The translations under genes and the position numbers were made by a program. A stretch of 64,000 bases of DNA, taken from contig NZ_CP104275.1 in NCBI RefSeq assembly GCF_025244925.1, positions 434,001-498,000 on the forward strand. The letters are read 5' to 3'. Below are positions 44,217 to 52,568 of this stretch, one piece after another; within the stretch, counting starts at the first letter, position 1, and each line of letters opens with the position of its first letter. The notes under the pieces are model-generated. The model worked only from the letters and a program-made list of their open reading frames with translations, was not told the origin of the DNA and made no database searches. Source of the stretch: Arthrobacter zhaoxinii (GTDB taxonomy: Bacteria; Actinomycetota; Actinomycetes; Actinomycetales; Micrococcaceae).

Positions 44217-44817
44217 TCAGCAGACGTTCTCCCGCCTGGTCTACACCTCCCTGGGTGCCAAGGACGAGGCGCACCTCAACGCGCAGGTGGAGGCCCGCGG
44301 GCATGCCGCCGGCTACACGGCCGGCCTCCGCGCCGCCGCCGCGGACACCGACCTGCTGCGCCGCACCCTGCAGGAGCAGTACGAGGACGAAATGCGCCGC
44401 GGACAGGAGCGTCTCACCCGGAGCCTTTCCGCACTCAACTCCGCCGTTTTCAGCCTTGAGGGCCGCACCGTTTCCCTGATCACCGATGTCCAGGACGCCC
44501 TGGCCGCCGCCGCTGTTGATCTGGCCGAAGCACTGCTGGGCCGGGAACTCGCCTCCGGCGACACCTCCGCCCGTTCAGCGCTGGCCCGTGCCCTCGAAGG
44601 CGTAGACACGGACCTGGTCCAGCGCGTCCGCATGCATCCGGTGGACCTCGCGTCCCTGGACGAAGACACGCTGCGCCGTGCCCGGGTCGAGTTTGTGGGC
44701 GACGCCGGCCTGCAGCGGGGCGACGCCGTCACCGAGTTCCCGGACGGCTACCTGGACGCCTCGCTGGCCTCCGCCGTCGAACGGGCCCGCACCGCACTGC
44801 TGGGGGAGGCATCATGA
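44206..44817 (+). CDS. fliH: Flagellar assembly protein FliH
   Basis: A 203-residue regulator of the FliI ATPase. The ATG at 44206 follows GAGGAGG and lies inside the end of fliG; earlier in-frame codons are rejected. The N-terminal half is a helical region with small-residue spacing (GHAAGYTAGLRAAAADTDLL) and the C-terminal domain resembles V/F-type ATPase peripheral-stalk subunit E (AAVDLAEALLGRELASGD). It overlaps fliI by 4 bases. Confidence 0.9.
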   Translation: MSTDQQTFSRLVYTSLGAKDEAHLNAQVEARGHAAGYTAGLRAAAADTDLLRRTLQEQYEDEMRRGQERLTRSLSALNSAVFSLEGRTVSLITDVQDALAAAAVDLAEALLGRELASGDTSARSALARALEGVDTDLVQRVRMHPVDLASLDEDTLRRARVEFVGDAGLQRGDAVTEFPDGYLDASLASAVERARTALLGEAS

Positions 44818-46145
44818 CCGCCACCACGTGGCGCCCCCGCGCCGACCGGTTTACGGCAGCCCTGCGCTCCGCCGCACCGCAACGCATTGGACGGGTGTCC
44901 TCCGTCTTGGGACTGAGCATCGAGATTGCCGGCCTGGACTGCGGCGTGGGCGAGCTGGTGTCCATCGGGCACCCCGGCTCCGAGGTGGACGCCGAAGTCG
45001 TTGCCGCCACGCGTGAAGGAATCCGCTGCATGCCTTTCGGCCGGCTCACCGGACTGACAACAGGAACACCGGCCCGTTCCAAGGGCACACCGCTGCTGGT
45101 GCCCACCGGCACCGGGTTGTTCGGCCGGGTGCTGGACGGCCTGGGCCGGCCCATCGATGGAAAAGGCCCGCTGCAGGTGGAGGCCATGGTTCCGCTGGAC
45201 CATGAAACCCCGTCCGCGATGCTGCGTGCCCGGATCGACACTCCGCTGCAGCTGGGCGTGCGGGTCATGGACACCCTCACCACCGTGGGGCGCGGCCAGC
45301 GTATGGGCCTGTTCGCCGGCTCCGGCGTCGGCAAGTCCTCGCTGCTGTCCATGATCGCCCGCGGCACGGATGCGGAAGTGTCCGTGATCGCCCTGGTGGG
45401 GGAGCGCGGCCGTGAAGTCCGCGAGTTCCTCGAAGACGACCTGGGCGCCGAGGGCCTGGCACGGTCCATCGTGGTGGTCTCGACGTCGGACGAACCTGCG
45501 CTCATGCGCCTGCGCGCCGCGTTTGTGGCCACCCGCATTGCCGAATCCTTCCGCGACCGCGGCGCCGACGTCATGCTGATGATGGATTCCCTGACCCGCG
45601 TGGCCATGGCCCAGCGCGAAATCGGCCTGTCCGTAGGCGAACCGCCGGCCACCCGGGGCTACCCGCCCTCCACCTTCTCCCTGCTCGCGCAGCTGCTCGA
45701 GCGCGCCGGCACCGGTGAACGCGGATCAGTCACCGGCATGTACACCGTGCTGGTGGACGGCGATGACCACAACGAGCCCATTGCCGACAGCGCCCGGTCC
45801 ATCCTCGACGGACACGTGGTCCTGGACCGCAAGCTCGCCGTCGCCGGCCACTTCCCGTCCATCGACGCCCTGGCCTCGATCTCCCGCGTTGCCTCCCGCG
45901 TGAACCCGCGGGAACGCAGCGACGCGGCGTCGATGCTGCGGCGGGTGATGGCCGCCCGGAAGGCTGCCCAGGACCTGCTCGACGTCGGGGCCTACCAGCG
46001 CGGATCCAATCCGCTGGTGGACGCGGCAGTGGACAACCAGGACGCGATCAACGCGTTCCTGCAGCAGCGTATGGATGAACAGACTCCGGCGGAGACCGCC
46101 TGGGCACAGCTGCACCAGCTCACCCGGATGCTGGGAGTGTCCTGA
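44814..46145 (+). CDS. fliI: Flagellum-specific export ATPase FliI
   Basis: A 443-residue ATPase of the type III secretion class. Walker A is FAGSGVGKSS, Walker B is DVMLMMDSLTR, and the class signature SVGEPPATRGYPPSTF is present. It would form a hexamer at the base of the export gate with FliH and FliJ. Full family length; one-base overlap with fliJ. Confidence 0.97.
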   Translation: MTATTWRPRADRFTAALRSAAPQRIGRVSSVLGLSIEIAGLDCGVGELVSIGHPGSEVDAEVVAATREGIRCMPFGRLTGLTTGTPARSKGTPLLVPTGTGLFGRVLDGLGRPIDGKGPLQVEAMVPLDHETPSAMLRARIDTPLQLGVRVMDTLTTVGRGQRMGLFAGSGVGKSSLLSMIARGTDAEVSVIALVGERGREVREFLEDDLGAEGLARSIVVVSTSDEPALMRLRAAFVATRIAESFRDRGADVMLMMDSLTRVAMAQREIGLSVGEPPATRGYPPSTFSLLAQLLERAGTGERGSVTGMYTVLVDGDDHNEPIADSARSILDGHVVLDRKLAVAGHFPSIDALASISRVASRVNPRERSDAASMLRRVMAARKAAQDLLDVGAYQRGSNPLVDAAVDNQDAINAFLQQRMDEQTPAETAWAQLHQLTRMLGVS

Positions 46146-46579
46146 TGGCCCGGACTTTCCCCCTCGCCGGCCTGCTTCGCCTGCGCCAGCTGCAGCAGGA
46201 CCGGGCCGCCGGTGAACTCGCTGCGGCCAACGTCCGCATGCAGGAAACGCGGGAGGCCCGTGCCGGGGTGTACAACGCCCTCGAAGCGTCCTTTAGCCAG
46301 CCGGTGGATGCCACGACGATGAACGCCATCGCCGCTGCCCGCTCCTCCTCCCGCGGTATGCTCGCGGACCTGAACGCGCTGGGTACGCGCCATGCGGCGG
46401 AAGTGGAAGCAGCCCGCGTCGAATTTTCCTCCGCGCGGGCCCGTTCCGTGGGACTGGAAAAGCTGGAAGGCAAGTTTGCCGAGGGTGAAGCCGCCGAGGA
46501 CCTGCGCACGGAACAAACCATTTTGGATGAACTCGCCGGCTCCGCCTGGCACCGCCGGCAGAAGGAAGCCAAATTATGA
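46145..46579 (+). CDS. fliJ: Flagellar protein FliJ
   Basis: A 144-residue coiled-coil protein. The family pattern is visible in FPLAGLLRLRQLQQDRAAGE near the N-terminus and a long heptad-like helix through residue 130. FliJ is the central stalk of the FliI hexamer. Position directly after fliI and the 4-base overlap with the next gene support the call, which is not certain from sequence alone. Confidence 0.85.
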   Translation: MARTFPLAGLLRLRQLQQDRAAGELAAANVRMQETREARAGVYNALEASFSQPVDATTMNAIAAARSSSRGMLADLNALGTRHAAEVEAARVEFSSARARSVGLEKLEGKFAEGEAAEDLRTEQTILDELAGSAWHRRQKEAKL

Positions 46580-47253
46580 GCATGACCGACGCCCTGGGGC
46601 GGATCGAGGAAATCCGGAGCACGCTGAGCCAGCTCTCCGGCGCAGCCGCCGTGAAGCCGGCGGCCGCTGCCTCTGTTGCCGTGGCAGCAGGAACAGACGC
46701 GGAGTTCGCCTCCACCCTGTCCTCGCTGACCTCCGCGGCATCCGCCGGTGCCGGGAGCGTTGACGGCGGCACGCCGGCCGGCGCCGCAGCGGACGGCGAG
46801 GTGCTCGGTGCGGTCCAGAAATACCTGGGACTGCCCTATATCTGGGGCGGCAATGATCCCGCACAGGGCCTGGACTGCTCGTCCTTCGTGCAGAACGTCT
46901 ACAAGGATCTCGGGTACACGCTGCCGCGCGTCACCTGGGACCAGATGAACTCCGGGACCGAGGTTGGGTCCCTGGCCGAGGCCCAGCCCGGTGACCTGCT
47001 GTTCAGCCACGACGGCGGACACGTGGCGATCTACCTCGGCAACGGAAAAGCAGTGGACGCCCCGCAGCCGGGGCAGACCATCGCTATCCGCGACGCGTGG
47101 GAAACCGACGCCAACCTAACCACCATCCGGCGCATCCTGCCGACGGAATCCGCCGGGGCCTCCGGCGCCGGTGCGGCCGACGCCGCCGGTCTCTCCGACC
47201 TGGTCGCCTCCGCCCGCGCTGCACAGGCAGCGATGATGGGATCGGCAGCATGA
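46576..47253 (+). CDS. NlpC/P60 cell-wall peptidase inside the flagellar operon
   Basis: A 225-residue protein. The NlpC/P60 domain spans ~75-200: LGLPYIWGGNDPAQGLDCSS carries the nucleophilic Cys and GGHVAIYLGNGKAVDAPQPG the His; the third polar position is likely the following segment. NlpC/P60 enzymes cut D-Glu-meso-DAP or similar peptide bonds in peptidoglycan. No signal peptide is seen; N-terminal ~70 residues are Ala/Ser-rich and start like an export substrate. It most likely opens the wall for the rod, replacing the muramidase domain of FlgJ, and would leave through the flagellar export gate (inference). It overlaps fliJ and fliK. Confidence 0.88.
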   Translation: MSMTDALGRIEEIRSTLSQLSGAAAVKPAAAASVAVAAGTDAEFASTLSSLTSAASAGAGSVDGGTPAGAAADGEVLGAVQKYLGLPYIWGGNDPAQGLDCSSFVQNVYKDLGYTLPRVTWDQMNSGTEVGSLAEAQPGDLLFSHDGGHVAIYLGNGKAVDAPQPGQTIAIRDAWETDANLTTIRRILPTESAGASGAGAADAAGLSDLVASARAAQAAMMGSAA

Positions 47254-48716
47254 GCCTCTTCGCCGGCCTGCCGCTCCCCGCAGCCACCGTGGCAGTTCCC
47301 CGGACCGGTGCCTCGGGGTCCGCCTCCGCCTCGAGCGGTGCGGACCAGTTCGGATCTTCGCTGCAGGAGGCCCTTGCAGCTTCGGCTCCGGGCGCTCCGG
47401 CAGCTCCGGGCGTTCCGGCAGCTCCGGCCGGGAAACCGGAGCCCGAACAAAGCGCCGCCGATCAGGACGGCGCGGAGACGGACAAAGAGTCCGCCAGCCC
47501 TCTTTCCGTTAGCGCTCCGGGCGCCCCTGAACGCAAACCCGACACTGTCTCGCCGCTGCAGTCCGGGACCGGACAGCCCGTGCCCGGATCAACCGCGCAG
47601 TTCCCTGCTTTGGCGCCGACCGGTACGGCTGGCAATCCGGGTGCTGTCCTTGCCGTTCCGGCTGCAGGCCCGATGGTGCGGGATGCCGCCGGCACCCCTT
47701 CCGCCGTGGCTGCCGCACCGAGTCCTGCGGGCCGGTTCGGCATGCCCGTGGCTCAGGTTCCTGCGGCCGCCGCGCTTGCGGCCACCTCCGTTGCAGGCGC
47801 CCCAAGCACAAGTAAGGGAACCGACGGCGCCACCAAGTCCAGCTCCGCAGCCAGCTCCGGCTCGGCCGGCGCGGTCAGTCCGGCCCTCGTGCCGACCGCC
47901 GTTGCCGTCGGTGCAGTGGGAGTGGCTGAAGCAGGCCCCGCGGCAAATATAACCGCGGCGGATCCCGCGGCCCCCGGAACTGTGCAGCCCGCGGCTGCTG
48001 GCGCCGCAGCGGCATCGGTCCCTGCAGCCCAGTCCCATCCTGCGGCTTCCGGCCCGTCCGCCGGTGCCTCAACCGGCACCGCGGGAAATCCTGGGTCTGC
48101 ACCGTCGGTTTCCGCTGCGCAGTTCGCCGCCGGAGCCGTTCTTCAGACCTCCGACACCCCGGCCGTTGCCGGCGCAGTGGCCGACGCCGCCGCCGTCGGA
48201 CCGGTACCGGCTCTTCCCCCGATGCAGCCCTCACCGGCGGTCTCCGGTGCCGCCGTCGTCCCGGCAGCCGTGCCGGCATCCCCGGTACAGGCAGCTCCAG
48301 CGTTGCTGCCCCAGGTGTCCCAGCCGCTGTTTTCCCTTGCGGCAGCTCCGCAGGGAGAGCACGTGATGACCTTGAGCATCACGCCGGACACCATCGGCCC
48401 GGTGACCGTGCGCGCCCACGTGGGTGCTGACGGGGTGCGGATCGAGCTCTTCGCACCGTCCGACGCCGGCCGTGAGGCGCTGCGGGGCCTGATGACGGAC
48501 CTGCGCCGGGATCTTGCGGGTTCGGGAATGACGGCGAACCTTTCACTTTCCGCCCAGGACTCTCCGGGCGGCGGCACGGAACGCCGGAACGGCGGAACGG
48601 ACCGGGATGCGGCTCAGGCCACCCCTCAGGACCCCGGGCTACCGGCCGAGTCCGCCCCACGAACTTACCGGCCCGGATTCCCGGCGTCGGCATCGACCAT
48701 CGATTTCCTGGCCTAG
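47250..48716 (+). CDS. fliK: Flagellar hook-length control protein FliK
   Basis: A 488-residue protein beginning at the ATG overlapping the previous stop (ATGA). Residues 1-360 are extremely Ala/Pro/Gly/Val-rich and disordered, the molecular-ruler part; the conserved C-terminal Flg_hook domain is HVMTLSITPDTIGPVTVRAH then VGADGVRIELFAPSDAGREA. It is exported and switches substrate specificity through FlhB. The low complexity makes length variation between strains likely. Confidence 0.9.
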   Translation: MSLFAGLPLPAATVAVPRTGASGSASASSGADQFGSSLQEALAASAPGAPAAPGVPAAPAGKPEPEQSAADQDGAETDKESASPLSVSAPGAPERKPDTVSPLQSGTGQPVPGSTAQFPALAPTGTAGNPGAVLAVPAAGPMVRDAAGTPSAVAAAPSPAGRFGMPVAQVPAAAALAATSVAGAPSTSKGTDGATKSSSAASSGSAGAVSPALVPTAVAVGAVGVAEAGPAANITAADPAAPGTVQPAAAGAAAASVPAAQSHPAASGPSAGASTGTAGNPGSAPSVSAAQFAAGAVLQTSDTPAVAGAVADAAAVGPVPALPPMQPSPAVSGAAVVPAAVPASPVQAAPALLPQVSQPLFSLAAAPQGEHVMTLSITPDTIGPVTVRAHVGADGVRIELFAPSDAGREALRGLMTDLRRDLAGSGMTANLSLSAQDSPGGGTERRNGGTDRDAAQATPQDPGLPAESAPRTYRPGFPASASTIDFLA

Positions 48717-48729
48717 AAAAGGAGACCCC

Positions 48730-49188
48730 GTGCCCGTAGAAGCAGTAGCGGCATCAGGCGGTATCGCCACCGAGGCGACCACCCGTGCGCCCAAACAAAC
48801 CATGGACAGCGAGGTCTTTATGCACCTGCTGGTCACCCAGCTGCGCAACCAGGACCCCAGTTCACCCATGGACACCAACGAGATGATCTCGCAGACCACC
48901 GAGCTGGCATCCATGGAACAGCTCACCTCCATGGCGAAGATGGACGAAGAGAATTTCTCCCTGCAGATGCGTATTGCCGCTGCTGCGCTCATCGGCCAGA
49001 CCGTCACCTATACCGACGGCGACGGTGTGGCCGTCACCGGAACCGCCAAATCGGTTTCCTACGCCTCCGGCGTCCCGACCGTCAACATCAACGGCGAGGA
49101 TGTCCTGCTGGACCAAATCTCCGGCGTCGTCGACGGGGCAGCGGATCAGAGCACCGACGCACCCAAAGCACCCGCAGCAACCGCATAA
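48730..49188 (+). CDS. flgD: Flagellar hook-capping protein FlgD
   Basis: A 152-residue hook scaffold. The GTG at 48730 follows AAAGGAGA at 5-6 bases; longer frames run into fliK. The N-terminal FlgD motif is clear (SEVFMHLLVTQLRNQDPSSP then MDTNEMISQTTELASMEQ), and a short beta domain follows (IGQTVTYTDGDGVAVTGTAK). It lacks the large C-terminal domains of enterobacterial FlgD, as is common in Gram-positives. Confidence 0.93.
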   Translation: MPVEAVAASGGIATEATTRAPKQTMDSEVFMHLLVTQLRNQDPSSPMDTNEMISQTTELASMEQLTSMAKMDEENFSLQMRIAAAALIGQTVTYTDGDGVAVTGTAKSVSYASGVPTVNINGEDVLLDQISGVVDGAADQSTDAPKAPAATA

Positions 49189-49227
49189 CCCTCCCTCCCG
49201 GCACCACCAAAGCTGAAAGGCGCCACC

Positions 49228-50394
49228 ATGCTTCGCTCCCTTTACTCCGGCATCTCCGGACTCCGCTCGCACCAGACCATGCTTGATGTCACCGGCAACA
49301 ACATCGCCAACGTCAACACCGCGGGCTACAAAGCCACTGCGGTGCAGTTCCAGGACACCCTGTCCCAGCTGACGCAGGGCGCCACCGCCCCGGGTGCCAA
49401 CAACGGCGGATCCAACCCGGCACAGGTGGGCCTCGGCGTGCTGGTCTCGGGGATCACCACCAACTTCACGCAGGGGTCGGCGCAGGCCACCGGCCGGGCC
49501 GAGGACCTGATGCTCAACGGCGAGGGCTACTTCATCACCCGCCAGGGCAACACCTCCACCTACACGCGGGCCGGTGCGTTCAACCTCGACGCCGGCGGCC
49601 GCCTCGTTTCCACGGACGGCAGCATTGTCCAGGGCTGGACAGCCAACGGCGACGGCGCCATCAATACCGGCGGCGTTGTGGGTAACGTTGTCCTCCCGGA
49701 CGGCGCCATTGCCCCGGCACAAGCCACGGACGAGGCAAGCATGGCCGGAAACCTGCCCTCGGAGACCCCGGAAGGCGGCACGGTGGTGCGTGACATGAAT
49801 GTCTACGATGCCAACGGCAATGCCTCCGTGGTTCCCCTGACCTTCACGCGTACCGCGGGTGGCTGGAGCGTCAGCTCGAAGGACACGGCACCTGTGAACC
49901 TTGCCTTTGCCGACGGCGCCCAGCCCGACGCCAACGCCGACACCATCACTGTCGGCGGTGTGGCCGTGAACCTCACGGGACTGACCAGCTACGCCGGAGT
50001 CAGCACCGCCGCGGTCAGCGGCAACGGCCGCAGCGCCGGCACGCTGGAGTCCTTCTCCATCGGCAAGGACGGCACCCTGATCGGTTCCTTCACCAACGGC
50101 GCCAAGCAGGCCCTCGCCCGCATCGCCGTCGCCACCTTCACCAACTCTGCCGGCCTGGAGAAGGCCGGCAACTCCGGTTACACCGCCACGGCCAACTCCG
50201 GGGACCCGGTCATCAGCGGTGCCGGAGAGGCCGGCGCCGGCGGCATCGGCAGCGGCATGCTGGAAATGTCCAACGTGGACCTGTCGCAGGAATTCACCAA
50301 CCTGATCGTGGCCCAGCGCGGCTTCCAGGCCAACGCCCGCATCATCACCACCTCGGACGAAGTGCTGCAGGAACTTACCAACCTGAAGCGCTAA
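49228..50394 (+). CDS. flgE: Flagellar hook protein FlgE
   Basis: A 388-residue hook subunit. N-terminal: MLRSLYSGISGLRSHQTMLD then VTGNNIANVNTAGYKATAVQ; the C-terminus EFTNLIVAQRGFQANARIIT then TSDEVLQELTNLKR is the classical rod/hook family end. AAAGG is 7 bases upstream of the ATG. It is the only FlgE/F/G-like gene in the window, so no distal-rod protein (FlgF or FlgG) is encoded here. A hairpin follows. Confidence 0.95.
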   Translation: MLRSLYSGISGLRSHQTMLDVTGNNIANVNTAGYKATAVQFQDTLSQLTQGATAPGANNGGSNPAQVGLGVLVSGITTNFTQGSAQATGRAEDLMLNGEGYFITRQGNTSTYTRAGAFNLDAGGRLVSTDGSIVQGWTANGDGAINTGGVVGNVVLPDGAIAPAQATDEASMAGNLPSETPEGGTVVRDMNVYDANGNASVVPLTFTRTAGGWSVSSKDTAPVNLAFADGAQPDANADTITVGGVAVNLTGLTSYAGVSTAAVSGNGRSAGTLESFSIGKDGTLIGSFTNGAKQALARIAVATFTNSAGLEKAGNSGYTATANSGDPVISGAGEAGAGGIGSGMLEMSNVDLSQEFTNLIVAQRGFQANARIITTSDEVLQELTNLKR

Positions 50395-50410
50395 CCGGCA
50401 TCCCGCCCGG

Positions 50411-50450
50411 GCAACGGCTCCTCCTGCAGACCGGCAGAAGGGGCCGTTGC
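50411..50450 (+). terminator. Hairpin after flgE
   Basis: A 17-base imperfect stem (50411-50427 with 50434-50450, 14 pairs) lies 17 bases past the flgE stop. It has no long T run; it may attenuate transcription into flbD-motA-motB. Confidence 0.55.
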
Positions 50451-50572
50451 GTCGTTAAAGGAGCCGCCCCACCAGTGTGTCCGCCGCCGCTATTCCTAAC
50501 GACGGGGCCGCAGCGGCCGAAAGTAAGGGTGAGGGCCTAATCGAGTCCTGTCGAACCAGCCTGGACGGGTCA

Positions 50573-50884
50573 ATGATTGTTCTTACGCGTCTCAATGACG
50601 CTCAGTTTGCGATCAACCCTGACCTGATCGAACGGATCCACTCGAATCCGGACACCACCCTGGTGATGGTCGACGGCGCCAAGTACATCGTGACTGAAAG
50701 CCTCCAGGACGTCATCAACCGGATCGCCGGCTACCGGGCCATGGTGATCTCCATGGCGCGGGACATCCCCCCGCAGTCCGCCGGGCGTCCCCTGGGACTG
50801 GTTCCCGACGCTCTTTCGGAAAACCCGTCCGGGGACAAAGCATCCGCCGGCAAGACCGTGCCCCAACGCCTTAGGAACGACTAA
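50573..50884 (+). CDS. flbD: FlbD-family flagellar protein
   Basis: A 103-residue protein whose first 50 residues are FlbD-like (MIVLTRLNDAQFAINPDLIE then RIHSNPDTTLVMVDGAKYIV). FlbD is a small conserved flagellar protein of uncertain role, regularly next to motA. I choose the ATG at 50573 since family members begin with this sequence and the upstream in-frame stretch from a GTG at 50477 uses codons rare in this region; that longer start (135 residues) cannot be excluded. The ~40-residue C-terminal tail is an unusual extension. One-base overlap with motA. Confidence 0.83.
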   Translation: MIVLTRLNDAQFAINPDLIERIHSNPDTTLVMVDGAKYIVTESLQDVINRIAGYRAMVISMARDIPPQSAGRPLGLVPDALSENPSGDKASAGKTVPQRLRND

Positions 50885-51687
50885 TGGATCCAGCAACAAT
50901 TATCGGCTTAGTCCTCGCCTTCGGGTCGCTTTACGCCATGATCACCCTCGAAGGTGCCCATGTCTCCGCGCTGCTGCTGCCGGCACCAATGATCCTCGTC
51001 TTCGGCGCCACCATCGCCGTGGGCCTGGCCGGCGGCACGTTCAAGGACTTCGTGCTGTCCTTCAAGTCCCTGCCCCGCGCCTTCATGGGCAAGACGCCCC
51101 GCCCGCAGGAAACCATTGACCGCGTAGTGCTGCTCGCAGAAAAGGCCCGCAGCGAGGGCCTCCTTTCCCTTGAACAGGACGCGGCCGAGGCGGAGGATCC
51201 CTTCCTGCGCACGGCCCTGCAGAACATCGCCGACGGTACCGACGGCGAAGAACTGCGGATGCTGCTCGAAGACGAAATCGCCAGCAAGGCGGCCACGGAC
51301 AAGATTCCGGTGAAGTTCTTCAACAGCCTCGGCGGCTACGGACCCACCATCGGGATTATCGGCACCGTCGTTTCACTCACCCACGTCCTGGAGAACCTCT
51401 CCACCCCGGACCATCTGGGGCCCATGATCGCCACTGCCTTCGTGGCCACCCTTTGGGGCCTGCTGTCTGCGAACTTCATCTGGCTGCCCATCAGCACCCG
51501 CCTCAAGCGGCTGGCGGAACTTGAAGCGGATGAAATGAACCTGCTGATGGAAGGCGTCCTGGCACTCCAGGCCGGGAGCCAGCCGCGCCTGCTCGGCGAG
51601 CGGCTGCGGGCCCTGGTCCCTTCACACGCCCTGTCGGGGAAAACCGAAAAGGCTGAGCAGACAGACCTGGTCCGGGACGCAGCGTGA
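50884..51687 (+). CDS. motA: Flagellar stator protein MotA
   Basis: A 267-residue stator subunit with four membrane helices (IIGLVLAFGSLYAMITLEGA; ALLLPAPMILVFGATIAVGL; GYGPTIGIIGTVVSLTHVLE; IATAFVATLWGLLSANFIWL). The conserved prolines of the ion path are in GYGPTIGIIGT. The cytoplasmic loop carries charged residues that contact FliG (ETIDRVVLLAEKARSEGLLS). It forms the channel with MotB, overlapping by 4 bases. Confidence 0.96.
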   Translation: MDPATIIGLVLAFGSLYAMITLEGAHVSALLLPAPMILVFGATIAVGLAGGTFKDFVLSFKSLPRAFMGKTPRPQETIDRVVLLAEKARSEGLLSLEQDAAEAEDPFLRTALQNIADGTDGEELRMLLEDEIASKAATDKIPVKFFNSLGGYGPTIGIIGTVVSLTHVLENLSTPDHLGPMIATAFVATLWGLLSANFIWLPISTRLKRLAELEADEMNLLMEGVLALQAGSQPRLLGERLRALVPSHALSGKTEKAEQTDLVRDAA

Positions 51688-52499
51688 GCACCAGTCGCCG
51701 GCGTCCCAAACAGCATGAAGAGGACGAGCATCCGGACGAACGCTGGATGGCCTCCTACATGGATATGGTCACCGTGCTGATGTGCATGTTCATCGTGCTT
51801 TTTGCCATGTCCACCGTGGATGCAAAGAAGTTCTCCCAGCTGAAGGAGTCACTGGCCACGGGCTTCGGTGCCGAAGAGACCAACACAGTGGATACCGCCG
51901 TGGGCATCATTGTTCCGCCGGAGCAGGTCGATGATGAAGAGGTCATTGAGCCGGAGGCGTCACTGGCTGCCCTGGCAGCGCAGGAGGTCCAGGACCTGAC
52001 GGAACTGCAGGACGCCATTTACGCCGGGTTGCAGGAAAAGGGCCTGGAAGAGGCGGTCCGGTTCGAGATTGACGAGCGCGGACTGACCATCCGTCTGGTC
52101 AGCTCCGACATGTTCTTCGATCCGGACATGGCTGACCTTACGGCGCAGGCAGTGCAGGTGCTGGATACCGTGGGGCCGGCATTGGCTCCCACCACCTATG
52201 AAGTCTCCGTGGAGGGCCACACTGCGCAGGTGCGGCAGTTTGCGGACAACGCCCTGGACTGGGAACTGTCCTCCTCGCGTTCGGTGAACGTCCTCCGGTA
52301 CCTGGTGTCCAACGGGGGAGTGACCCAGGAACGCATCAAGGCAGTGGGCTACGGTGAATCGCGTCCGCTGACGCCGGGAAAAACGGCGGAGGAGCTGGCC
52401 CGCAACCGGCGGGTGGATATTGTGGTGCTCTCCGGACAGCGGGAGGACGTCCGCGCGCTGATGCCCGCCATCGCCGCCGAAGGAACGCCGGGCTCCTGA
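51684..52499 (+). CDS. motB: Flagellar stator protein MotB
   Basis: A 271-residue stator subunit starting with GTG. A single membrane helix contains the ion-binding Asp27 (WMASYMDMVTVLMCMFIVLF), followed by a plug/linker and an OmpA-like peptidoglycan-binding domain (EVSVEGHTAQVRQF ... DWELSSSRSVNVLRYLVSNG ... YGESRPL). Whether the ion is H+ or Na+ cannot be decided from these residues alone. No fliL follows, unlike many flagellar operons. Confidence 0.96.
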   Translation: MSTSRRRPKQHEEDEHPDERWMASYMDMVTVLMCMFIVLFAMSTVDAKKFSQLKESLATGFGAEETNTVDTAVGIIVPPEQVDDEEVIEPEASLAALAAQEVQDLTELQDAIYAGLQEKGLEEAVRFEIDERGLTIRLVSSDMFFDPDMADLTAQAVQVLDTVGPALAPTTYEVSVEGHTAQVRQFADNALDWELSSSRSVNVLRYLVSNGGVTQERIKAVGYGESRPLTPGKTAEELARNRRVDIVVLSGQREDVRALMPAIAAEGTPGS

Positions 52500-52533
52500 G
52501 CGGCGCCGGCCGCGGCTGCCGGCACGGATCTCC

Positions 52534-52560
52534 TAACCAGCCGGCGGTGGGTGCCGATAG
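52534..52560 (+). promoter_or_regulatory. Predicted sigma-28-type promoter of the fliM operon
   Basis: TAAC (52534-52537), a 15-base spacer and GCCGATAG (52553-52560), identical in both boxes to the flgN promoter. It ends 8 bases before the GTG at 52569, so the transcript may begin at or next to the start codon (leaderless fliM). Confidence 0.78.
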
Positions 52561-52568
52561 TTCCCCTT

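Noticed and set aside
50477..50572. Longer FlbD from a GTG at 50477
   Set aside because: The stretch uses codons rare in this region (CTA, AGT, TGT, CGA), and FlbD proteins begin with the MIVLTRL-type sequence. The alternative remains possible.
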